Below are positions 56,111 to 64,000 of a DNA stretch of 64,000 bases, in pieces (position 1 is the first letter of the stretch; every line of letters begins with the position of its first letter). The notes under the pieces are model-generated. The model made no database searches, was not told the origin of the DNA, and was given only the letters and a program-made list of their open reading frames with translations. Source of the stretch: Dokdonella_A sp963758365 (GTDB lineage Bacteria; Pseudomonadota; Gammaproteobacteria; Xanthomonadales; Rhodanobacteraceae); assembly GCA_963758365.1 (NCBI GenBank), contig CAVWVB010000001.1, positions 2,728,001-2,792,000 of the forward strand. The letters are read 5' to 3'. The position numbers were made by a program, and so were the translations under genes.

Positions 56111-57400
56111 ATGAAGGTTCTGGTCATCGGTTCCGGCGGCCGCGAACACGCGCTGGCCTGGAAGCTGAGGCAGTCACCGGCGGTCAGCGAAGTGATCGTC
56201 GCGCCCGGCAACGCGGGAACGGCGCGCGAGCCCGGCATGCGCAATGTCGACGTGGCGCCGGTCGATGTCGACGGTCTGCTGACGCTGGCGGTCGACGAGG
56301 ACATCGGCCTGACCGTGGTCGGTCCCGAAGCGGCATTGGCAGCCGGTGTCGTCGACCGTTTCCGCGCCGCCGGACTGCGCTGTTTCGGGCCGAGCCGGAT
56401 CGCCGCACAACTGGAGAGCTCCAAGGCGTTCGCGAAGGACTTCCTCGCCCGCCACAACATTCCGACGGCCGCCTATGCGGTATTCAGCGAGGTCGCGCCC
56501 GCGCTCGCCTACGTGCGCGAGCGCGACGCCCCGATCGTGATCAAGGCGGACGGACTTGCGGCCGGCAAGGGCGTCGTCGTCGCGCTGACTCGCGCCGACG
56601 CCGAGCAGGCCGTACGCGACATGCTCGGTGCGCACACCTTCGGCGCCGCTTCGGCGCGCGTCGTGATCGAGGAATTTCTCGATGGCGAAGAGGCAAGCTA
56701 CATCGTAATCGCGGATGGCCGCAACGTGCTGCCGCTGGCCACCAGCCAGGACCACAAACGCCGCGACGAGGGCGATCTCGGGCCCAATACCGGCGGCATG
56801 GGCGCCTATTCGCCGGCGCCGGTCGTCAGTGCCGCGGTCGAGCAACGCATCCTCGAGGAGGTGATCCGGCCGACGATCGCGGGCATGGCCGCGGAGGGCG
56901 CGCCGTTCACCGGCTTCCTGTATGCGGGGTTGATGATCGATCGCAACGGTGCCCCGAAAGTCATCGAGTTCAACGCGCGCCTCGGCGACCCGGAGGCCCA
57001 GCCGATCCTGCTGCGGCTGCGCTCGGATCTGGTCGAGCTGGTCGAGGCTGCGCTCGATGCCCGCGTCGATGCGGTCGACGCGGATTGGGATCCGCGCCCC
57101 GCCCTCGCCGTGGTGATCGCATCCGCGGGATACCCGGGCAAGGTCCATGGCGGCGCACCGATTACCGGACTCGAGGCGTCGTCGGTGCCGGACACGAAGG
57201 TATTTCATGCGGGCACCCGCGTTGACGATGTCGATCGCGTGGTCACCGCGGGCGGTCGCGTATTGGCCGTCTGCGCGCTCGGCGAGGATCTGGCAGACGC
57301 GCGCGAGCGCGCCTACGCGTCGGCGCGCACGATCCGCTTCGACGGTGCGTTCTACCGGCGCGACATCGGCCACCGCGCGCTGCGTCCGCTGCGAACCTGA
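56111..57400 (+). CDS. purD: Phosphoribosylamine-glycine ligase
   Basis: A 429-residue ATP-grasp enzyme that makes glycinamide ribonucleotide. Signatures: MKVLVIGSGGREHALAWKL at the start, PIVIKADGLAAGKGVVVAL, TSQDHKRRDEGDLGPNTGGM, GAYSPAPV and VIEFNARLGDPEAQPIL. Length matches the family (about 429). The start is fixed by the N-terminus; there is no Shine-Dalgarno because the upstream bases are a CGATTCCCGATTC repeat arm, so translation may depend on coupling to purH. Confidence 0.97.
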   Translation: MKVLVIGSGGREHALAWKLRQSPAVSEVIVAPGNAGTAREPGMRNVDVAPVDVDGLLTLAVDEDIGLTVVGPEAALAAGVVDRFRAAGLRCFGPSRIAAQLESSKAFAKDFLARHNIPTAAYAVFSEVAPALAYVRERDAPIVIKADGLAAGKGVVVALTRADAEQAVRDMLGAHTFGAASARVVIEEFLDGEEASYIVIADGRNVLPLATSQDHKRRDEGDLGPNTGGMGAYSPAPVVSAAVEQRILEEVIRPTIAGMAAEGAPFTGFLYAGLMIDRNGAPKVIEFNARLGDPEAQPILLRLRSDLVELVEAALDARVDAVDADWDPRPALAVVIASAGYPGKVHGGAPITGLEASSVPDTKVFHAGTRVDDVDRVVTAGGRVLAVCALGEDLADARERAYASARTIRFDGAFYRRDIGHRALRPLRT

Positions 57401-57786
57401 GCCGGTCCGACGCGTCGCCGCGGATACGCGGTCAACGGCTCGGCGGGGCCTGCGCCTGCGGTTTTGCGTCCGGCACGAGTCGTGGCGGATTGAACAAGGG
57501 TGCGGTTGCCGCGGCGTTGCGGGGGTGCCGTCCCAGCTGCCGGCGCACCGCGCCAGCGGTTGCATCTCAAGGCCCACGCGATCCGTGCAACGAGCAGATG
57601 TCCGGGCTTGGTCAATCCGACACAGGCGAAGCCGGCAAGCGCTGCGGGCATGTTCATGCGGCGCCGTCGCGAAATCTGGCCCCGCCGGCTCCGCTTTGCC
57701 GTGGATCAAGACCAAGGAGCGCCAGCGCACGCCGCACAGCGCGTCCGAAGTCGATTCCAACCTGTCGCCATCCGGAGGCCACCACG
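57401..57786. other. Intergenic region after purD
   Basis: A 386-nt stretch without a credible gene. Open frames on both strands are shadows with Arg/Pro/Ala-rich products. It includes ACAGGCGAAGCCGGC at 57621, resembling GACAGGCGAAGCCGGC at 19592. The 3' end has the GGAGG ribosome site of the next gene. No T-tailed terminator was found. Confidence 0.45.
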
Positions 57787-58713
57787 ATGATCATTCAGCG
57801 TTTCATGTGCTCGCTGCTCGCATCCCTCAGCTTGTGTTCGTGCGGCGGTGCCGCGTCGAGTCCCGAATCGCTTGCAAAGGAGTTGCAGAAAGCGATGAAC
57901 CATGGCGACTTCGCCGTTGCACTGGCACTGGCCGACATCGGTGATGCGCCAGCGGAGCTGCGGTTCGCCTATCTCGACCAGGTCCTCGAGTGTTCCAGCG
58001 GCTCGAAATGCGTGGCGACTATCGCGCCGATGGATGCTGCTTTCCGCCAGAGTCTCGCCGATCAGGCGAAAGAGATCGGCGCCGACCCGCTGGACGCCGA
58101 AGGCCGGATCGTCCTCACCTCCAAGGCGGCCGACGGCACGGGATCGGGCTCGATGCAGATGCCATTCGCGAAGATCGGCGGGAGTTACAAGATCGCATCG
58201 CTGCACGTGTCCAGCGCTGAACTTGCGAAACAGCGCGAGCGGACCGGTGAGGATCTGCTCAAGGAAATGTTCGCCGGTGGAATCTACGACAGTGCCAGCG
58301 GCACGCGGCGTACCGACTGGGAATCCGCGGCGACGAAACTGCCAGCCGATGGCGGCACGGCAGGTGCGGCGCTGGTGCGTCAGACCCAGGTCATGGCTGC
58401 TGCGGTCGCAGCGAAGGACCCGGATGCGGCCATGCATGCAGGCGGACGCTGGGCCATGCTCGTGTTCGCCGACAAGGACTACGACGGCAAGCCGATTGCG
58501 CGCGAGCTGCGCCAGCGCAAGCTGTACGTGCAGTCGCTGCGCATGCTGCGCGACGTCAAGGTGCGCGGCGGTTATCAACTGGGCGACGATGCCGCACTGA
58601 TCATCGAGGCACGCAATGGCGTTGGCTGGATCGAGCGCGGCGCCGTGTTGCTGTCGCGCGACGGTGATAACTGGGATGTAGCCGGCAAGCAGACGGTCAG
58701 CTATCCACAGTAG
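57787..58713 (+). CDS. Hypothetical lipoprotein, 308 aa
   Basis: An exported protein beginning MIIQRFMCSLLASLSLCSC, a short signal with a lipobox-like LCSC (Cys19), so outer- or inner-membrane lipidation is likely. The mature part is soluble, mainly helical (SLAKELQKAMNHGDFAVALA) with a Cys pair (ECSSGSKC) near residue 60-66 that may form a disulfide. No family was recognised. A GGAGG lies upstream of the ATG. It starts a same-strand run of exported or membrane proteins that extends to 62975. A role in the envelope is inferred only from location. Confidence 0.75.
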   Translation: MIIQRFMCSLLASLSLCSCGGAASSPESLAKELQKAMNHGDFAVALALADIGDAPAELRFAYLDQVLECSSGSKCVATIAPMDAAFRQSLADQAKEIGADPLDAEGRIVLTSKAADGTGSGSMQMPFAKIGGSYKIASLHVSSAELAKQRERTGEDLLKEMFAGGIYDSASGTRRTDWESAATKLPADGGTAGAALVRQTQVMAAAVAAKDPDAAMHAGGRWAMLVFADKDYDGKPIARELRQRKLYVQSLRMLRDVKVRGGYQLGDDAALIIEARNGVGWIERGAVLLSRDGDNWDVAGKQTVSYPQ

Positions 58714-59066
58714 ATGGACATGTTTGCCGGGCGGTACGCCGCCAGGACTGGTCGGCGCCGAGCCGGTTCCGTCAGCGCCTTGCTCGCTGGTTGAACACGC
58801 CATGTGCCGAAGCGGACACGACACGGCGACCTGCAGATTTCCGCCGCCTTGCCGGCTGGCAGCTGCGCTGCCCGGCGCATGCGTCGACATGGACGCGTAG
58901 AACGGGTCCCGCAACACACCCGCGGCTGTCGCACCCAGCGTTGCGCTGCGCACCGGGTTCCGGGACCGAGAACCGACGCTGGCCCGGCAACCCGTCCTCT
59001 TACGTGGATATCAGCAGGCACGGCCATCCGGCGGTGCCGGCACGGCCTATTCGGAGGACCAATACC
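58714..59066. other. Intergenic region before DUF805 gene
   Basis: A 353-nt stretch with no supported gene. The DUF805 frame is open backwards to 58791, but that extension is Arg/Pro-rich and out of family. The only clear signal is CGGAGGACC, the ribosome site at 59052. Confidence 0.45.
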
Positions 59067-59456
59067 GTGAACTGGAAATCACTGCTGTTTTCATTCAAGG
59101 GTCGCGTCGCTCGCGGCCCCTACTGGGGCCTTCTCGTCCTTTCGTTGTTCCTGTTCGGCGGTTTCACCGCGATGAGTGTGATGAGCGCACTCAATGGTGC
59201 CGAACCGACTGCCGCCAGCGGCGGCTCGAGCATCGCGCTGATGGCCGCCAGCCTGGCGTTGCTGTGGCCCGCGCTCGCGATCCAGGCCAAGCGCTGGCAC
59301 GACGTCGACAAGTCCGCATGGTGGATCCTGATCAATCTGGTGCCGGTGGTCGGCGGACTGATTGCACTCGTATTCAACGGCTTCATGCCAGGGACGCCGG
59401 CATCCAACCGCTTCGGACCGGCCGCGGCAAAACCACTTCAGGCAACCAAAGCATGA
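59067..59456 (+). CDS. DUF805 family membrane protein
   Basis: A 129-residue inner-membrane protein starting at GTG, with NWKSLLFSFKGRVARGPYWG at the N-terminus and two to four hydrophobic helices including LVLSLFLFGGFTAMSVM and MAASLALLWPALAI. The AKRWHDVDKSAWWILI motif is diagnostic of DUF805 (PF05656). Its function is unknown; some homologues occur near phage or secretion genes. Its TGA overlaps the ATG of the CSLREA protein (ATGA), so the two are translationally coupled. Confidence 0.88.
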   Translation: MNWKSLLFSFKGRVARGPYWGLLVLSLFLFGGFTAMSVMSALNGAEPTAASGGSSIALMAASLALLWPALAIQAKRWHDVDKSAWWILINLVPVVGGLIALVFNGFMPGTPASNRFGPAAAKPLQATKA

Positions 59457-60982
59457 GAGCCTTGATGATCCCGTTCGTTATCGTGTTCGGCTGCGCCGGG
59501 GCCGTCCATGCCGAGACGTTCACGGTTACGCGCTTCGACGATCCAGTCCCCGATGCCTGTCTGCCTGCAGACTGCTCGCTGCGCGAAGCGGCGAGCGCGG
59601 CTGCGAGCAATGATCCGTTTGCGGGAACCGACCGCATCCAACTCGCCGCAGGCTCGTACGCACTGGTTCGCGGCGAACTGCCGCTCAGTGATCTCGAGCT
59701 CATCGGAGCGGGCTCCGCGCAAACCCATGTCACGACCGATGCGCCGCTGTTCCTGAATCCACGGGACCGTTCGCTGCTCCTGCGCGGAATGAGCATTGAG
59801 ACGACGGATTCCGAAATCGTCGCCATGAGGGCGGTCAACGATGCGGCCTCGCTGGTACTCGAGGATATCGCTATCCCCGCGGGAGGCGGTATCGTTTCCG
59901 GTTCCAGCCAGGGCGGCTTCGCGTTGACGCTGGATATCCGCGACAGCGACCTGCACAGGATGTACTGCAATGTCCAAGTCGGAACCTGCACGATCGTCGA
60001 CAGCCAGTTGTCTTCACTCTATGTGGTTCTCTCGAACGGCCCCGGCCCCACGATCCGCCTCACCCGTACCGTACTCGATGGCGCGCTCGATCCGGCCGAC
60101 ACGCTGACTGGAATCGTCGTGCACAGGTCCGTCCTCGTCGATCTCGAGGACAGCACGATCACGCGCACCGGAATCGGCATGCACGATGCCGGAAACCCGC
60201 TGGTGGTCCGTCTGAATCGACTGAGCTATTCCGACAATCCCGCACCCTTGCGTTTCGGCGTCGACACGGACGTCGAGATCACCGACAGCGAATTCGAGTC
60301 CAACACCAGCCGCGCAATCTACGCTGATGAGCAATCGACCTGGAGCATCCGCGGCACGAGCTTCATCGCGAACAGGGTCAACGGCAATGCCGGTGGCGCG
60401 ATCGTCGTCGAGGACACGGCAAACGTTCACATCGAGAACAGCACATTCTCGGGGAACACCTTTTCAGTGGACGCTGCGCAAGGCGGCGCGCGCGGCGCCG
60501 CGATCGGGTACCGCAATGGCAGTGGCCTGCATGTGGATCTGCAGCACGTGACGATCGTTCCACCTGACTTTGTTCCGGTCGGAATCCAGGGATTGACGAT
60601 CGGTGGCTACGGAGGCACCGGGGAGGTCGTCGTCGACGTCGCCAACAGCATCATCGCCGGTTCATGCCGGTTCGATGCGGGTGCGTTGCACCACGGCGTC
60701 GGAAACATCCAAAGCCCGAGTACCTCGTGCGATTTCGACTCGGCGAGCAACCAGGTGGGCGTCAGCGCGAACGATCTTGCGATCGGTCCGTTCGGGGAAA
60801 ACGGGGGGCCGACACGAACCTACGAACCCTCGATCGACAGCGTCGCCGTCGACACCGCGAACGAAGACCAGTGTCTGCCGATGGACCAGCGTGGCTATTT
60901 GCGCCCGTTCGGCGACGCCTGCGATGTCGGCGCGGTCGAGAGCGGGGCCGGCGACGCGCTGTTCGCCGACGGCTTCGAGTAG
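59453..60982 (+). CDS. CSLREA domain exported beta-helix protein with LFADGFE tail
   Basis: A 509-residue exported protein. The signal peptide is ALMIPFVIVFGCAGAVHA (to about residue 21). The CSLREA domain follows: TFTVTRFDDPVPDACLPADC then SLREAASAA. Beta-helix rungs come next (for example NVHIENSTFSGN). The C-terminus is CDVGAVESGAGDALFADGFE, the same anchor-like end as in the proteins at 32960 and 34900. Several single Cys residues may form disulfides. Its ATG overlaps the stop of the DUF805 gene. Confidence 0.85.
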   Translation: MRALMIPFVIVFGCAGAVHAETFTVTRFDDPVPDACLPADCSLREAASAAASNDPFAGTDRIQLAAGSYALVRGELPLSDLELIGAGSAQTHVTTDAPLFLNPRDRSLLLRGMSIETTDSEIVAMRAVNDAASLVLEDIAIPAGGGIVSGSSQGGFALTLDIRDSDLHRMYCNVQVGTCTIVDSQLSSLYVVLSNGPGPTIRLTRTVLDGALDPADTLTGIVVHRSVLVDLEDSTITRTGIGMHDAGNPLVVRLNRLSYSDNPAPLRFGVDTDVEITDSEFESNTSRAIYADEQSTWSIRGTSFIANRVNGNAGGAIVVEDTANVHIENSTFSGNTFSVDAAQGGARGAAIGYRNGSGLHVDLQHVTIVPPDFVPVGIQGLTIGGYGGTGEVVVDVANSIIAGSCRFDAGALHHGVGNIQSPSTSCDFDSASNQVGVSANDLAIGPFGENGGPTRTYEPSIDSVAVDTANEDQCLPMDQRGYLRPFGDACDVGAVESGAGDALFADGFE

Positions 60983-61145
60983 ACCTTGTGGTTTCACCAC
61001 ATCGAGCACCCGTCCGACCGTCCCCGAGCTGGTCACGTCGCGTCCTGCCTTTCAGGCCGGGACGCTCCGACCCCTCGTTGGCCCCTGCGCACGCGGCATT
61101 GCGTGGACAGGGATGCGCGATTGCGCTGCCACGCAGGAACCTTCC

Positions 61146-61661
61146 ATGAGCATCCCAGGCACCCGACTCCTTTCGCTGTTCGCGGCCATAGCCATCTTGC
61201 TGGCGGTCCCGGCACTGATCCAGGCCGCTGACGCCAACACCGCCAGCGGTACGCTGACGATTCAGAGCGCGCACAAGGCATTCAAGATCGACTTGACGCA
61301 TGCGTACTATGTCATCGGTCCGGACCCCTACGAAACCGACAGGACGATTCGTAGCATCGTGTTCACGACCGCGGATCAGAGAGCCGCAATCGAAGGTTGC
61401 AAAGACACCCGATGCGTCGGACTGCTGACCGTCGATTTCCTGCGTCTCGACCTCGACGACGATCCGCGCCTTGTTTCCTGGGCAGCACGTATCGATCCCG
61501 CGAGCTTCAGCGGCGGAGTGGCTGGCAGCGCACTCAAGCTCGGCACGGACAGCTCGGATCGCCTGGCAGGAACGGTCACAATAGGCGAAGCCGGCACAAG
61601 GACGGCTGGCACGATCAAGTTCGATGCATCGCTGGTCAAGACTTTCGCGAAGCCGGACTAG
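61146..61661 (+). CDS. Exported protein of unknown function, 171 aa
   Basis: The signal peptide is LLSLFAAIAILLAVPALIQA (to about residue 27). The mature part is a predicted beta-sandwich: SGTLTIQSAHKAFKIDLTHA with YYVIGPDP next, a Cys pair (GCKDTRCVG) and a repeated strand pattern ending DASLVKTFAKPD. The start of the mature domain resembles SGTLTVxGKxxxLxHAYA segments of small exported proteins in Lysobacterales, but I cannot name the family. The ribosome site is weak. It lies between the CSLREA gene and the dipeptidase gene on the same strand. Confidence 0.7.
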   Translation: MSIPGTRLLSLFAAIAILLAVPALIQAADANTASGTLTIQSAHKAFKIDLTHAYYVIGPDPYETDRTIRSIVFTTADQRAAIEGCKDTRCVGLLTVDFLRLDLDDDPRLVSWAARIDPASFSGGVAGSALKLGTDSSDRLAGTVTIGEAGTRTAGTIKFDASLVKTFAKPD

Positions 61662-61718
61662 GAACCGGTCGCGTGCCGGGCGGTTCGCGTGCGTGCGCCA
61701 CGCGCAGGGGGCATTGCA

Positions 61719-62975
61719 ATGAAACGATTCATGTCCACGCTCGTGTTTGCAGGCATGTGGCTGGCGCTGGCGGGTTGCCACGCTCCGGCGGCACGCGGCT
61801 CGATCGATCCCGTCCGGATGCGCGTTGCGTCCATCCTTCGCGACACGCCGCTGGTCGACGGCCACAACGATCTCCATATCCACTACCACGCCTGCGGCGA
61901 GGGCTGTCCGCGCGGATTCGATGCCTACGATATAGGTGCTCGCGTCAGCGGACACACCGATATTCCGCGCTTGCGGCAAGGTGGAATCGGAGCGCAATTG
62001 CTCAATTCGGGCTGGTTCGAATCCGAGCCCGATCTTGCCGGTACGCTGAAAGGTTTTGCGTTCACGCGCGCGATGGTCGCGCGCTATTCCGACCGCTTGG
62101 CGATGGCGCAAACCTCAGTCGATGTGCGCGCGGTCCATGCGACCGGCAAGATCGCGATTCTGCTTGCGCTCGAGGATCCCGATCGTCTCGGTGCCGACGA
62201 GGCGACCATCAAGCGCCTCGCTGCCGAAGACCTGCGTTCGGACATTCTCGCCTATGAAGAACCGAGCGCACTGGCCGACGGGCATGCCGGGCCGGTGAAA
62301 TTCGGTGGTCTGTCGCCATTGGGCAATAAGGTGGTGCGCTGGATGCAACAGAACGGCATTCTCGTCGATCTGTCACATGCATCCAGCGATACCGCACGTG
62401 ATGTACTCGATCAATCGATCGCGCCGGTGATTTTCAGCCATTCCTCCGCGGCGGCTCTGTGTGATGTCTCGCGCAACGTGCCGGACGACGTGCTGGGGCG
62501 CATGCCGGCCAATGGCGGCATCGTCATGGTGTCGTTCGTTCCGGAGTTCACCCGCAAGGTGTACTCCGACTGGTACGACGCCGGCGGTGTGTACGCAACA
62601 CAGTTACTCAAGGAATACAACGGTAATCGCGAGGCAACCAAACCGTTGATGGACGTGTGGGAAAAGGCACATCCGGCACCGCCGGTCACGGTCGCCGATG
62701 TCGCCGATCATGTCGAGCATGTTCGCGATATTGCAGGGATCGACCACGTTGGCATCGGCAGCGATTTCGACGGCATCGATTTCACGATCACCGGTCTCGA
62801 AGACGTGTCGAAGTTCCCGAACCTGCTCGAAGAACTCGCCCGGCGCGGCTGGAGCGATGCCGACCTGCGCAAGGTCGCCGGCGACAACTTCCTGCGCGTA
62901 CTCGACGCCGCCGATGCGGTGCGTGATGCTTCGCGGCCAACAGCGCGGCCATCCGACCGCCGGCCACCCGATTGA
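61719..62975 (+). CDS. Membrane dipeptidase (peptidase M19 family) lipoprotein
   Basis: A 418-residue lipoprotein (lipobox LALAGC, Cys20) of the renal dipeptidase family, which cleaves dipeptides with a di-zinc centre. Zinc ligands are visible: His49 and Asp51 in DGHNDL, bridging Glu152 in LALED, His220 in DLSHAS and His241 in FSHSS. SRNVPDD and GIGSDFDG are conserved. Two deviations stand out: the usual EGG after the bridging Glu is EDP here, and the conserved LTH histidine is replaced by Tyr179 (ILAYEE). Activity or specificity may therefore differ. An AGGGGG element about 9 nt before the ATG supports the start. Confidence 0.88.
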   Translation: MKRFMSTLVFAGMWLALAGCHAPAARGSIDPVRMRVASILRDTPLVDGHNDLHIHYHACGEGCPRGFDAYDIGARVSGHTDIPRLRQGGIGAQLLNSGWFESEPDLAGTLKGFAFTRAMVARYSDRLAMAQTSVDVRAVHATGKIAILLALEDPDRLGADEATIKRLAAEDLRSDILAYEEPSALADGHAGPVKFGGLSPLGNKVVRWMQQNGILVDLSHASSDTARDVLDQSIAPVIFSHSSAAALCDVSRNVPDDVLGRMPANGGIVMVSFVPEFTRKVYSDWYDAGGVYATQLLKEYNGNREATKPLMDVWEKAHPAPPVTVADVADHVEHVRDIAGIDHVGIGSDFDGIDFTITGLEDVSKFPNLLEELARRGWSDADLRKVAGDNFLRVLDAADAVRDASRPTARPSDRRPPD

Positions 62976-63083
62976 TCACGGACGGACCGAAGCCGGATAC
63001 GGCCTGCCGATATCCCGATATCGGGATCGCGGTTCGGGCTGCCTGACAGGCAGTCGGGCCCTGAGCTGACGCGGTAGCGGTAG

Positions 63084-63289
63084 CTCAACGACCCGGTCGA
63101 TGCGTCCACACTCGGAACCGGCGTCGCGCTGACCGTGCGTGACGTCGGAGCCGACAGCGCTGCCGGATTACCGGTATCAATATCCCGTTCCTCGGCGATC
63201 CGGTCGTCGACACCGCCAACGGCGCTTTCCATATCCGCCAGACTTCGTCGGCAGTCGACCGCTGGGCATCGATCAATGACCCGACATGA
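63084..63289 (+). pseudogene. Decayed beta-helix/choice-of-anchor gene fragment (frameshifted)
   Basis: From 63084 one frame reads LNDPVDASTLGTGVALTVRD and VGADSAAGLP. From 63176, in another frame, it reads INIPFLGDPVVDTANGAFHI then RQTSSAVDRWASINDP and stops at 63289. Together these match the segment of the exported protein at 32960 that contains NDPVAAFSVGTG, VTLRDIGANN, DPFVNPGQDDFHI and TSSAVDRWADSGDP. There is no start codon, no signal peptide and no tail, so it is a remnant of a related gene with at least one frameshift and lost 5' and 3' ends. Confidence 0.8.
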
Positions 63290-63352
63290 TTTCGCCGTAC
63301 CACGCAACGCGACCGGCTGGTCTGCCTGCGAAAAGCAAATGTGCGCTGTGCA

Positions 63353-64000
63353 TCAAACTCGAATATCGAGGCGCTTGGCCTGCGCGCGTGCGCGACGCAA
63401 TTCGCCAACCCACTCCGGACCCTGGAGCCGACGCATCGCTTCGGAGATATCCGAACGCGCGCCGGCGCGGTCGCCCGTATCCAGGCGGAGTAGGCTGCGC
63501 TGCAGATAGGCGCTACCGAGCATGGGCTCGCTGCCGGCATCCGCAACACGGGTCAAGGCCCCGATTGCTGTTTCGATCAATGCAGCAGCTTCCTCGCGCA
63601 GGGCGGCATCGTGTTTTGAGATGAGACTGGCAGCGAGTGCGACGCGTGCCTGGGCAATTTCCGCGTGATCCTTGTCGTATATTTTCTGCATGCCCTGCAA
63701 GGCGCGACGCAGCAGCGGAATCGCGTCGTCGTAGCGGCTTTCGGCATGGCGCAGCGCACCGATCGCGGAGGCGGCGTAGGTATTGTTGTAGAGATCGTCA
63801 GGTGACACGCGAGCGAGCGCAGCAGTGGCTTCCGCGGCCAGCACGTCGGCCTCGTCATATTTCTCCGCGTCGGTCAGGGCGCCGACCTCGGCCAATGCAG
63901 TGAGCCAGGTGTAGACACTGTCGCCGGTGGCTGCACGAAATGCCTCGAAAGACTTTCGATAGCGCTGCGCGGCCAGCTCAAACTGCCCTTGGGCACGCGC
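63353..64000 (-). CDS. TPR-repeat protein, C-terminal part (partial)
   Basis: The frame is open from the window edge (64000) to the TGA at 63353, giving 215 residues; the start lies outside. The visible part is a chain of tetratricopeptide-like helices, for example LAAQRYRKSFEAF, YAASAIGALRHAESRYDDAI and the KDHAEIAQARVALA motif. The helix pattern resembles the C-terminal region of the kinase at 29836, so this may be a second receptor-like Ser/Thr kinase, but no kinase domain is visible. It is convergent with the decayed beta-helix gene. Confidence 0.7.
   Translation of the reverse strand, partial: ARAQGQFELAAQRYRKSFEAFRAATGDSVYTWLTALAEVGALTDAEKYDEADVLAAEATAALARVSPDDLYNNTYAASAIGALRHAESRYDDAIPLLRRALQGMQKIYDKDHAEIAQARVALAASLISKHDAALREEAAALIETAIGALTRVADAGSEPMLGSAYLQRSLLRLDTGDRAGARSDISEAMRRLQGPEWVGELRRARAQAKRLDIRV

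Noticed and set aside
56174..57760. A 528-codon minus-strand open frame opposite purD
   Set aside because: Antisense shadow of a well-defined purine gene; no motifs.
63014..63053. Palindromes CCCGATATCGGG and CTGCCTGACAGGCAG after the dipeptidase gene
   Set aside because: They could form hairpins, but there is no T run and no repetition elsewhere in the window, so neither a terminator nor an attachment site is supported.

Overview
This 64 kb window is high-GC, gene-dense chromosomal DNA from a gammaproteobacterium, most likely of the order Lysobacterales (Xanthomonadales), perhaps close to Rhodanobacteraceae/Dokdonella. The evidence is gene order (rph-rdgB-hemW; pcm-tolC next to waaA and lpxL; cutA-dsbD-tlpA-aroQ-accB-accC-prmA-DUF3426-fis-purH-purD) and family signatures: DUF1631, CPXCG, zf-CHCC, a Npt1-like transporter, and exported beta-helix proteins ending in an 'IFxxGFE'-type tail. 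The species assignment is inference. No tRNA, rRNA, CRISPR, prophage or complete insertion sequence was seen.

Layout. 1-2.5 kb: end of rph, rdgB, hemW and a small CPXCG protein. 2.5-4.8 kb: a cobalamin riboswitch in front of a BtuB-type receptor. 4.9-9.1 kb: DUF1631, PilZ, a TetR repressor with a palindromic operator, and a small hypothetical. 9.3-21 kb is envelope-directed: pcm, tolC, waaA, lpxL, the DUF2339/DUF3999 pair, O-antigen ligase-like, GT4 and zf-CHCC. 21-32.6 kb: Yip1-like, YceI, ELM1-like, glnE, an LtaS/OpgB-like phosphoglycerol transferase and a receptor Ser/Thr kinase with TPRs. 33-42.4 kb is accessory: two exported beta-helix proteins, a Tat-exported flavin amine oxidase, a Tat-exported aldo/keto reductase, a nucleotide-type transporter, an exported RidA, and an exported protein with three copies of an unrecognised DHH/DKN repeat. 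42.6-57.4 kb is core: groEL-groES under a CIRCE operator, cutA, dsbD (with a duplicated alpha domain), tlpA-like, aroQ, accB-accC, prmA, a YiiX-like hydrolase, DUF3426, fis, purH and purD. 57.8-63 kb is a second run of secreted-protein genes (lipoprotein, DUF805, CSLREA beta-helix protein, small exported protein, dipeptidase lipoprotein), followed by a decayed beta-helix gene. The window ends inside a TPR gene on the minus strand.

Strongest leads: (i) a dispersed GGGAATCGGGAAT-type repeat found as inverted pairs in several gaps between co-directional genes, with one arm ending 0-12 nt from the start codon of the next gene; (ii) a shared C-terminal tail on three exported proteins, with a frameshifted remnant of a fourth family member; (iii) the triple-repeat DHH/DKN protein; (iv) a putative exported amine-oxidation set (amine oxidase, RidA, aldo/keto reductase); (v) a DsbD with two N-terminal alpha domains. 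Everything here comes from reading the sequence; no database search was run.
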